NCBI GenBank assembly: GCA_002400885.1 | Contig: NVRM01000009.1 | Coordinates: 1 to 43,510 of the forward strand | Reading direction: 5' to 3' | DNA length: 43,510 nucleotides | Source: Flavobacteriaceae bacterium | Lineage (GTDB): Bacteria; Bacteroidota; Bacteroidia; Flavobacteriales; Flavobacteriaceae | Part shown: piece after piece, positions 1 to 6,996 of the stretch | How positions within the stretch are numbered: the stretch's first letter is position 1 | Layout of the letters: each line of letters begins with the position of its first letter | Made by a program: the position numbers and the translations under genes | Notes under the pieces: generated by a model | The model's database searches: none | What the model was told of the DNA's origin: nothing | The model's input: only the letters and a program-made list of their open reading frames with translations

Positions 1-824
1 GCTACATTGTCTATAAATCCCATAAGGCGTCCACTTCCCATATCTAATAATGCAGACATACAAAAAACAGGAAATAATTGATGATTTAGCATCCCTTTTT
101 TTATTCCTTTTCGCATTTGATTTTCGGTGAGTGTACCTTTATCAAAAAATCTTTCCAACAGCGCATCATCATTTTCTGCAGCTTTTTCTATCAATTCGTT
201 TTGTAAGTATTTTGCTTTTTCGAGTTCTTTTTTAGGGATGGCGTGTTTTGTAGGTTTCCCGCCTTTTGGACCAAATTTATAGAGTTTCATTTTTAGGACA
301 TCTATAATACATTGTGATCCATCCATCATTATAGGATATTGAACTTGTACGGCATTATTCCCTACAAGGGCAGTAATGCTTTTTAAACTGTCTTCAAAAT
401 TGGCTTTTGGATGGTCTATTTGATTGATGACAAACAGTGTTGGTTTGCTAAAACGGTTAACATATTCCCAAATAAGTTCTGTGCCTATTTCCACTCCGTG
501 TTGTGCATTGATAATGGTAACAATTGAATCTGCTACATGCATGGTTGCTGCTACTTCTCCTATGTAATCATCCAGTCCTGGAGTGTCGATGATGTTTATC
601 TTATAGTTTCTCCACTCGGTATGAAGGGGGGTTGCGTAGACCGATGTTTCGCGTTCGTGTTCGATGTCGTGATGGTCGGAAACAGTGTTTTTACCTTCGA
701 CACTCCCACGACGATTGACTAATCCAGCTTCGAATAACATGGTCTCTGCAAGGGTAGTTTTCCCGCTTTTATGGGCTCCTACAAAGGCGATGTTTTTAAT
801 GTGTTTGTCATCATAAATTTTCAT
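1..824 (-). CDS. EF-G-like translational GTPase paralogue (3' end cut by window edge)
   Basis: The minus-strand frame is open from ATG at 824 to the window edge, giving the first 274 residues. Visible GTPase motifs are the P-loop GAHKSGKTT (residues 16-24), DTPGLDD (80-86) and NQID as the G4 motif. The protein matches the EF-G superfamily in the layout of its G domain (ERETSVYATP in the switch I position, a long G' like insert), but the canonical DTPGH histidine is leucine here and NKxD is NQID, so it belongs to the divergent EF-G-like paralogues of flavobacteria rather than the main fusA. It probably binds GTP and acts on ribosomes, but its role is unknown. No consensus promoter is visible upstream. 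The next gene, namZ, runs in the same direction and ends 95 bases upstream. Confidence 0.85.
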   Translation of the reverse strand, partial: MKIYDDKHIKNIAFVGAHKSGKTTLAETMLFEAGLVNRRGSVEGKNTVSDHHDIEHERETSVYATPLHTEWRNYKINIIDTPGLDDYIGEVAATMHVADSIVTIINAQHGVEIGTELIWEYVNRFSKPTLFVINQIDHPKANFEDSLKSITALVGNNAVQVQYPIMMDGSQCIIDVLKMKLYKFGPKGGKPTKHAIPKKELEKAKYLQNELIEKAAENDDALLERFFDKGTLTENQMRKGIKKGMLNHQLFPVFCMSALLDMGSGRLMGFIDNV

Positions 825-919
825 AAGGAAATAAATTTAAAGTGAAACGATTCTTAAATTTACGCTATTATGAACTGTGAGAACATGACATATCTCAGTG
901 TTTATCTGAGTGTTAAGTA

Positions 920-2176
920 TTATTTTGTGTACAATGTGTATTTGTTTCTTGTCTTGTTGAAGATGGCTAAGTCCTCTTTCCATGTCGCTTCTATTTCTTT
1001 GATTGACATCCCTTGGGTCAATTGTTTTTTCAAGCGTAGATTCCCTGCAAGTTTGTCGAAAAATGAATTAAAAAAAAGTGATTTATCGGGACTATTGTCA
1101 TAGGCTTTTTTAATCCATGTTAAGTCAAATTTTGTCATGGTCGGATGTTGAGATAAATCCTCTCCGTAACAAATTTTCGACTTGTGTTTGGGGTGTTTTG
1201 AACCAAAGTTAGCTTGTGGTGTAAATGAGAATGAAAAGCTGGCTTTTGGCAAGTCTGGTCCTCCATAAATTTGGAATTGTTGTTCCGTACCTCTTCCACA
1301 ACTGATAACAGTTCCTTCGAATAAGCAAAGGCTTGGGTATAGGTTTATGGATTGCGCATTGGGTAAATTGGGAGATGGTTTTATGGGTAAATTATACATA
1401 CTCGCATCCTTGTAGTTTTTCACTGGAATGACGGTTAAGTTACATTGAATCCCTTTATTTAGCCATTTTTCGCCATTGATCATCAGTGCGTATTCCCCGA
1501 TGGTCAATCCATAGATCGTCGGAACTGGGTGCATTCCTACAAAAGAACGAAGTCCTGGTTCTAACATAGGGCCGTCTACAATATGCCTGTTCGGATTAGG
1601 TCTGTCCAGTACGATTACTGGAATTCCATTCTCTGCACAGGCTTCCATTACATAATGTAAGGTAGATATATAGGTGTAGAAGCGGACACCAACATCTTGA
1701 ATGTCAAATAAAACAACATCGATGTTGTTTAGCAACTGCTTTGAAGGTTTTTTATTCTTACCATAGAGTGAAAAAATAGGGAGTCCTGTTTTTTTGTCTT
1801 TTTGATCTGAAATATGTTCACCAGCATCTGCTTTCCCTCTAAAACCATGCTCCGGAGCAAAAACTTTTACAACTTGGATGTTTAAGGCGATTAGTGAATC
1901 TACCAAGTGGGTGTTTTTAAGGTTTAGATCACTTTTAAAAATAACAGAAGTTTGATTGGCTACCACCGCAACCTTCTTGTTTTTTAACAACGCAATATAG
2001 TCAGCTGTTTGTTGTGCAGCGGGTTTAATTAAAGGCTCTTTTTCAGGTTTTTGAATGGCTTTTTCTCCTGTTTTAACCTCCGAATTATTAATATTATTTG
2101 ATTGACATGAAATCAAACCGTGGAAACTTAAAAAAACTAAGATGAAATATGTATTTTTGAACCGAATTTTAAGCAT
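920..2176 (-). CDS. namZ: Exo-beta-N-acetylmuramidase NamZ-like lipoprotein (DUF1343, GH171)
   Basis: The product is 418 residues when started at ATG 2176. A longer frame to 2245 exists, but the 2176 start gives a proper lipoprotein signal with lipobox LISC and Cys24. Family motifs are EHGFRG (109-114), DIQDVGVRFYTY (158-169), DRPNPN (191-196), YGLTIGEYA, and the C-terminal SINLYPSLCLFEGT and GRGTEQQF blocks. DUF1343 members were shown to be NamZ, which removes terminal MurNAc from peptidoglycan fragments (GH171). The enzyme probably sits on a membrane, facing the periplasm, and recycles cell wall. The start lies only 8 bases from the start of the divergent permease gene, so the two promoters must lie inside the coding regions. 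Confidence 0.88.
   Translation of the reverse strand: MLKIRFKNTYFILVFLSFHGLISCQSNNINNSEVKTGEKAIQKPEKEPLIKPAAQQTADYIALLKNKKVAVVANQTSVIFKSDLNLKNTHLVDSLIALNIQVVKVFAPEHGFRGKADAGEHISDQKDKKTGLPIFSLYGKNKKPSKQLLNNIDVVLFDIQDVGVRFYTYISTLHYVMEACAENGIPVIVLDRPNPNRHIVDGPMLEPGLRSFVGMHPVPTIYGLTIGEYALMINGEKWLNKGIQCNLTVIPVKNYKDASMYNLPIKPSPNLPNAQSINLYPSLCLFEGTVISCGRGTEQQFQIYGGPDLPKASFSFSFTPQANFGSKHPKHKSKICYGEDLSQHPTMTKFDLTWIKKAYDNSPDKSLFFNSFFDKLAGNLRLKKQLTQGMSIKEIEATWKEDLAIFNKTRNKYTLYTK
2152..2159 (+). promoter_or_regulatory. Bacteroidota -7 box for the LolC/E-type permease gene
   Basis: TATTTTTG matches TAnnTTTG and lies 26 bases before the TTG start at 2185, inside the 5' coding part of the divergent namZ. 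No clear -33 TTTG is present at the expected distance. Confidence 0.45.
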
Positions 2177-2184
2177 AGTATATA

Positions 2185-3420
2185 TTGAATTACGAATTAT
2201 TTTTAGCCAAGCGTATGATCGCTGGGAAAGAGCATAAAAGTACATTATCTTCTCCGATTATAAAAATTGCGATCGTGGCCATCGCTTTGGGAATGATTGT
2301 AATGATGATTTCCATGTCTACAGGCTTCGGATTGCAGCAGAAAATCAGAGAAAAACTCGCTGGTTTTAATGGTCATGTGCAGATTACAAACTTTGATGAT
2401 AACTATTCGGACATCACTTTAAACCCGATTAGTACGGATCAAACTTTTTATCCATCGTTTGATGCTGTGTCTGGAATTGCTCACATTCAGGTGTATGCTA
2501 CAAAACCTGGGATTATTTTAACAGAAGACACGTTTGAAGGAATTGTTTTTAAAGGAGTCTCTTCGGATTATAATTGGGATTTTATGCAGTCTTATTTGGA
2601 AGCAGGTAAATTGCCAATCTATGGAGAGACAAAATCGAACGAAATTGTAATTTCCACCAAATTAGCAAATAGCTTAGAAGTAGGAGTTGGAGATACTATG
2701 AACTTTCATTTCCCTAAGAACGACCCCACAAAGCGTCCTAATTTTAGAGTTTTTAAAATCGTAGCGCTGTACAATTCTGGTTTTAGTGATTTTGATAACT
2801 CCATCGTGATGGGCGATATCAATCAGATCATTAAAATGAATAAGTGGCAGAAAGATCAAGTCGGAGGATTTGAAGTTTTTGTGGATGATTTTGATGAAAT
2901 TCGTGCAAAAACAAATGAAATTTATATAGAAACTCCGGCAACATTAAATGCAAAGAGTCTCTTGGAAAAATATCCTCAAATATTTGAGTGGATTAGTTTA
3001 TTTGACGTGAATGTATATATGATTATAGGCATCATGATATTGATCGCTGGAATTAATATGGTAACCGCATTATTAGTCTTGATTTTAGAGCGTGCCAAAA
3101 TGATAGGCATTCTTAAAACATTGGGGAGTACTAATGGAAGTCTACAAAAAATGTTTTTGTACAATGCCGGTTATATTATTTTAAAGGGATTATTTTGGGG
3201 AAATTTAATCGGAATATCATTGTTAGCAATCCAATATTATTTTGGGGTTGTAACCTTGGATCCAGATACTTATTATGTAAAAGAAGCGCCGGTTTATTTT
3301 GATTGGTTATTTATCGTGCTTTTAAATATAGGAACATTGGTATTGTGTTTAACAATGCTTGTGGTCCCTACCTTGGTCATTTCAAAAATAGACCCGGTAA
3401 AATCAATCAAATTTGATTAA
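2185..3420 (+). CDS. FtsX-family ABC transporter permease, LolC/LolE type
   Basis: The product is 411 residues. The start is TTG at 2185: residues MNYELFLAKR before the first ATG (2215) are characteristic of this family in flavobacteria, so the TTG start is preferred. The layout is MacB/FtsX-like: one N-terminal membrane helix (about 24-48), a large periplasmic domain (about 50-265), then three helices in the C-terminal third, with the family segment ERAKMIGILKTLGST. LolC/E permeases extract lipoproteins from the inner membrane and pass them to LolA, and a lolA gene lies at 27096-27743. No ATPase gene (LolD) is adjacent, so a distant ATPase is presumed. A macrolide or cell-division type ABC permease is the alternative. 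The next gene begins 19 bases downstream. Confidence 0.82.
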   Translation: MNYELFLAKRMIAGKEHKSTLSSPIIKIAIVAIALGMIVMMISMSTGFGLQQKIREKLAGFNGHVQITNFDDNYSDITLNPISTDQTFYPSFDAVSGIAHIQVYATKPGIILTEDTFEGIVFKGVSSDYNWDFMQSYLEAGKLPIYGETKSNEIVISTKLANSLEVGVGDTMNFHFPKNDPTKRPNFRVFKIVALYNSGFSDFDNSIVMGDINQIIKMNKWQKDQVGGFEVFVDDFDEIRAKTNEIYIETPATLNAKSLLEKYPQIFEWISLFDVNVYMIIGIMILIAGINMVTALLVLILERAKMIGILKTLGSTNGSLQKMFLYNAGYIILKGLFWGNLIGISLLAIQYYFGVVTLDPDTYYVKEAPVYFDWLFIVLLNIGTLVLCLTMLVVPTLVISKIDPVKSIKFD

Positions 3421-3439
3421 TTAAAAAAAAGAGAACGCA

Positions 3440-4801
3440 GTGGAATACGCAAAAAACATCCTGGAAACTATTGGGAATACCCCTTTAGTACGATTGAATG
3501 AAGTAACAAAAGAAGTAGATGCGCTTGTATTGGCAAAAGTAGAAACCTTTAACCCAGGAAATTCTGCAAAGGACAGAATGGCTGTTAAAATGATAGATGA
3601 TGCTGAGGCTGCTGGATTATTACAGCCTGGAGGGACTATTATAGAAGGGACGTCTGGAAATACAGGAATGGGATTAGCATTGGTAGCTATTATTAGAGGC
3701 TACAAATTAATCTGTGTAATTAGTGATAAGCAATCTCGTGAAAAAATGGATATCCTACGTGCTGTAGGTGCAGAAGTAATTGTTTGTCCTACAAATGTAG
3801 AACCTGAGGATGCACGTTCTTATTATTCTGTGTCAAAAAGATTGGCAAAAGAAACACCTAATTCTTGGTATGTAAATCAATATGACAATCCTTCGAATGC
3901 ATTGGCGCATTACGAACAAACAGGACCTGAAATCTGGAAGCAAACCGCTGGGAAAATCACTCATTTTTTATGTGGAGTTGGAACAGGAGGAACTATTTCT
4001 GGTGTTGGTAGGTATTTAAAAGAACAGAACCCAAATATTAAAATATGGGGAATTGATACGTATGGATCTGTGTTTAAAAAATACCACGAAACTGGAATTT
4101 TTGACGAAAATGAGATCTATCCTTATATTACAGAGGGAATTGGAGAAGATATATTACCTAAAAATGTGAATTTTGAGGTGATTGATGGTTTTACGAAGGT
4201 AACGGATAAAGATGCCGCTGTTTACACACGTAAAATATCTTTGGAGGAAGGTATTTTTGTTGGAAATTCTGCAGGGTCTGCCATTAAAGGATTGTTGCAG
4301 TTAAAGGACAATTTTAAGAAGGATGATGTAGTGGTTGTATTGTTCCATGATCATGGAAGTAGGTATGTTGGGAAAATGTTTAATAACGAATGGATGCGAG
4401 AGCGTGGATTCTTAGAAGACGATATTGTGACTGCAAAGGACTTGGTAAAAGATAGATTGGATGCTAAATTAGTGACCATTAAAACAGAAGAATTAGTAGG
4501 GCATGCCATCGAAAGAATGCGTGCTTACGGGATTTCTCAAATTCCTGTGACAGATATTTCTGGATTTGTTGGGTCTGTAGATGAAAGCGATTTGTTCCGT
4601 TTGTATTTTGAAGATAAAAACTGTGCAGATAAACCGATTAAGGAAGTGATGAATGCAGCATTCCCAATTGTTGCAGAAGACGCACCTGTTCAAAAAATAG
4701 CAGAACTTATAAATAAAGAAAATAAAGCAGTATTGGTTTGCTTAAAAAATGGTGAACACCAAATTATAACACAACATGATGTAATTAGCGTTATACGTTA
4801 A
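3440..4801 (+). CDS. Cystathionine beta-synthase (PLP domain plus CBS pair)
   Basis: The product is 453 residues from a GTG start at 3440; the first residues (MEYAKNILETIGNTPLVRLN) fit the family N-terminus, so the GTG is real. It is a fold-type II PLP enzyme: NPGNSAKDR carries the PLP lysine K44, GTSGNTG (70-76) binds substrate carboxylate, and a GTGGT loop holds the phosphate. Residues about 335-450 form a tandem CBS domain (Bateman module), which distinguishes it from a plain cysteine synthase. The expected reaction is serine plus homocysteine to cystathionine, in the cytoplasm; the CBS pair may sense an adenosyl ligand. The heme-binding N-terminal extension of animal enzymes is absent. 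Cysteine synthase activity is possible. It lies 19 bases after the permease gene and is followed by a strong terminator. Confidence 0.88.
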   Translation: MEYAKNILETIGNTPLVRLNEVTKEVDALVLAKVETFNPGNSAKDRMAVKMIDDAEAAGLLQPGGTIIEGTSGNTGMGLALVAIIRGYKLICVISDKQSREKMDILRAVGAEVIVCPTNVEPEDARSYYSVSKRLAKETPNSWYVNQYDNPSNALAHYEQTGPEIWKQTAGKITHFLCGVGTGGTISGVGRYLKEQNPNIKIWGIDTYGSVFKKYHETGIFDENEIYPYITEGIGEDILPKNVNFEVIDGFTKVTDKDAAVYTRKISLEEGIFVGNSAGSAIKGLLQLKDNFKKDDVVVVLFHDHGSRYVGKMFNNEWMRERGFLEDDIVTAKDLVKDRLDAKLVTIKTEELVGHAIERMRAYGISQIPVTDISGFVGSVDESDLFRLYFEDKNCADKPIKEVMNAAFPIVAEDAPVQKIAELINKENKAVLVCLKNGEHQIITQHDVISVIR

Positions 4802-4834
4802 GCGTTAGTGTTTTTTAATGTGGTATCATATCTT

Positions 4835-4879
4835 AGCATCAACTTTGAGACTCGGTCTTTAAAAGTTGATGCTTTTTTT
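4835..4879 (+). terminator. Rho-independent terminator after the CBS gene
   Basis: A perfect 12 bp stem (AGCATCAACTTT at 4835-4846 with AAAGTTGATGCT at 4862-4873) runs into a T-tract. The 15-base loop can pair further (AGAC with GTCT). It begins 34 bases after the CBS stop codon. Confidence 0.9.
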
Positions 4880-5123
4880 GTTTTAAGCTTTTTGATATTG
4901 GATATTCAATGAGAAAGCATTTTTATTAGTTTGTGTGTAATAAGATTTCTTAAGTTTTCTTTTTGTAAAAACAGTAACGTTTATCACTACTGAGGTGAGG
5001 AGTTATGGGTAAGTGCTTGTTTCTTAGATTCTAAAGTTTCCTTAACTCAGGGCAGAGTAAAATAAAGACAGTCTGCTGTTTATCAGGACATTACTTTTGT
5101 TGTGTTTAAAATAATTCTTTTTT

Positions 5124-5157
5124 TTTGAAATTAACTGCGTGCCATATGGTATCTTTG
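5124..5157 (+). promoter_or_regulatory. Consensus flavobacterial promoter within the gene-free interval
   Basis: TTTG at 5124-5127 and TATCTTTG (TAnnTTTG) at 5150-5157 are separated by 22 bases, within the range used in flavobacteria. The start of transcription would fall near 5164, about 900 bases before porP. The palindrome CCATATGG (5142-5149) touches the -7 box and could be an operator. Confidence 0.6.
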
Positions 5158-5164
5158 AGTTAAT

Positions 5165-5640
5165 AAATGCTTTTATGGTCACTGTTAGGTGATGAAAGTG
5201 AGCCGTTTATAGTAACTAAAACTGACATTCGTTTTAGACTGGATAGAAAACGGTTTGAAATTTTATGTATAGTCCCCAAAATTACATTTTCTCAAATGAG
5301 TAGTCCGAATTTATAATGACCAGAAAAGGGTTAGGTTTATTATAAATTGGAGCTATTGTAATGAATACGTTTCACTATAGTGTTGCTAAAGAAATATGAA
5401 AATGATTTCTTTAGCTGCTAGGGGAGAGACCTGTCATCTTATGAAAGAGTAAGGAACTTAAATGAAATAAGTTAGACAGGAGGGGGAGGTATCTTTACAA
5501 TTCAAATTTTAGGGAGTAATTATAATGTGGTTTGTGACGCTGATATTATAGTGATACGACAATTCTATAACTTAATTATAAGGTCTGTTACGAATTATGA
5601 TACGACGTAATAGTAATTAATATTTTGGTTCATGGGGACT
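5165..5640 (+). ncRNA. Candidate structured RNA or long 5' leader
   Basis: Downstream of the 5124-5157 promoter, hairpins follow one another: TCAC/GTGA (5179-5192); a bulged hairpin with CTAAAAC/GTTTTAG (5216-5237) closed by CCGTTT/AAACGG (5203-5253); CATTT/AAATG with a 4-base loop (5285-5298); a perfect 10 bp stem AATTTATAAT/ATTATAAATT (5308-5348) with ACC/GGT inside; a perfect 11 bp stem GCTAAAGAAAT/ATTTCTTTAGC (5385-5415); and CCTGTC/GACAGG (5430-5480) enclosing AACTTA/TAAGTT. AGTCCCC (5271-5277) can pair over a long distance with GGGGACT (5634-5640). It does not show the conserved sequences of RNase P RNA, tmRNA or 6S RNA that I know. Ends are inferred. AT-rich DNA makes some short stems likely by chance; the 10 and 11 bp stems are the strongest evidence. 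Confidence 0.4.
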
Positions 5641-6064
5641 TTAAAATAATGATTTATGTGTAGGTTGAGAGTTGTATGATACTGATGAGAACTAGGGGAG
5701 ATTGGTAAATTTGTATATAAGAATTAATACGTGTAGCTATCGCTGTTTTTTTTGCCTGTACAAACGCTGTTTTTAAAATTATTGGAATACCTGTGTCCTC
5801 CCAGAATTTCAATTTGTAAATTATTTAAGAGGGGAGTGTTGTTGATAATTCCTGTACGTATAATAAAAATACAAGTCAGGTTTAAGGAATGGATATGCAA
5901 TAGCTAGCATGAGATTCAATAATAAAAAGAAGGAGTCTACGGCAATTAATTATGGCGTATTTTATAGGAGTATTTGAAAAGTAGATAGATAGTAAATTAC
6001 ATGTGTCTTAAAAAAAGGAGGAGTGAGCTGACGATGGTTCATTCAAAAGTAAAAAATTAAAATT

Positions 6065-6979
6065 ATGAATAAGTATGTTTGTTTGGCCGTGTTTTTAATA
6101 CTTGGAATGAGTGTTTTCTCTCAGCAAGATGCTCAGTATACTCAGTATATGTATAACATGAACATAATTAATCCTGCTTATGCGGGGGCACGTGAGACTT
6201 TGACTATAAATATGCTAGCGAGAACCCAGTGGGTTGGGATTGAAGGAGCACCTCAGACGGGTACCTTTTCTATCCACGCACCTTTAGGAAGTGCTGTGGG
6301 ACTTGGGCTTACAGCTGTTTATGATCAGGTTGGACCTGTGAAGGAAACCAATTTATTTGCAGACTTCTCTTATACCATAAGAGCCAGTGAGAATTCAAAT
6401 TTAGCCTTTGGGATAAAAGCAGGTGCTACCTTTCATGATTTAAATAAAGACATGTTAAATCCATCAGAGCCAAATGATAATATTCTTTTAAATACGTCTC
6501 TAAATGATCTGTATCCAAATATAGGGGCGGGAGTTTTCTATTATACCAATAGGTTTTATCTAGGGCTTTCAGTTCCAAACCTGATGAAATCAAAGCATTT
6601 TAATATGGCTTCAACGGGCTTTACGACAGAAGCATCTGAGAGAATGCATTATTTTATGACTTTGGGCTATGTATTTGAAATGTCGGAGCGTGTAGATTTG
6701 AAACCATCGACGCTTGTTAAAGCTGTTGCAGGTGCTCCGCTATCTATCGATTTATCTCTAAACATATTGTTTAATGATAAATTAGAAGTTGGAGTTTCTT
6801 ACCGTTTGGATGACTCTGTAAGTGTTATGCTAGGAATTAATGTGAATAAAGATTTTAGAATTGGGTATGCGTATGATTATACCTTAAGTAATTTAGGAGA
6901 TTATAACAGTGGCTCACACGAAATAATGCTTCTTTATGATTTTAACAGAAGGAATTTAAAAAGCCCTCGATTTTTCTAA
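6065..6979 (+). CDS. PorP/SprF family type IX secretion/gliding-associated outer membrane protein
   Basis: The product is 304 residues with a signal peptide (about residues 1-19, cleavage near FSQQ). The N-terminal block QDAQYTQYMYNMNIINPAYAGAR followed by a WVGIEGAPQTG segment is diagnostic of the PorP/SprF family. The remainder alternates hydrophobic and polar residues as in an outer membrane beta-barrel and ends in a phenylalanine (RFF). PorP/SprF proteins help particular type IX cargo, such as the SprB adhesin, reach or stay on the surface. The OmpA-PD40 gene follows after 17 bases, presumably in one operon. No large adhesin gene precedes it; instead there is the long gene-free region. 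Confidence 0.9.
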   Translation: MNKYVCLAVFLILGMSVFSQQDAQYTQYMYNMNIINPAYAGARETLTINMLARTQWVGIEGAPQTGTFSIHAPLGSAVGLGLTAVYDQVGPVKETNLFADFSYTIRASENSNLAFGIKAGATFHDLNKDMLNPSEPNDNILLNTSLNDLYPNIGAGVFYYTNRFYLGLSVPNLMKSKHFNMASTGFTTEASERMHYFMTLGYVFEMSERVDLKPSTLVKAVAGAPLSIDLSLNILFNDKLEVGVSYRLDDSVSVMLGINVNKDFRIGYAYDYTLSNLGDYNSGSHEIMLLYDFNRRNLKSPRFF

Positions 6980-6996
6980 CCTGAAAATTTTAGACT

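Larger units (their letters stand above)
4880..6064 (+). other. 1.2 kb gene-free interval upstream of porP/sprF
   Basis: No open frame of convincing length is seen on either strand; stop codons are frequent in all frames. It holds a consensus promoter (5124-5157), at least six hairpins between about 5170 and 5610, several GGGG runs on the plus strand with only one CCCC, a 10 bp direct repeat at 5741 and 5765, and a GGAGG stretch at 6017-6021 shortly before porP. In many flavobacteria a large adhesin-like gene precedes a porP/sprF-ompA pair; I found no recognisable fragment of one here. Best read as a long untranslated leader and/or a non-coding RNA gene. Confidence 0.6.

Noticed and set aside
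894-910. CTCAG/CTGAG hairpin after namZ as a terminator
   Set aside because: Only a 5 bp stem and no T-tract on the minus strand.
870-1103. 77-residue plus-strand frame antisense to namZ
   Set aside because: It overlaps the 3' end of the well-supported namZ, has no promoter-like sequence and its composition is that of a frame shadow.
5373-5382. Palindrome CACTATAGTG as an operator
   Set aside because: A single short palindrome within a structured region, not next to a promoter; more simply part of RNA folding or chance.
5165-5640. A known RNA (RNase P, tmRNA, 6S, SRP)
   Set aside because: The conserved core sequences of these RNAs as I know them are absent.
4880-6064. Decayed adhesin (SprB-like) pseudogene in the gene-free interval
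   Set aside because: No recognisable sorting-domain or repeat remnants could be read in any frame; the hairpin density fits a non-coding function better.
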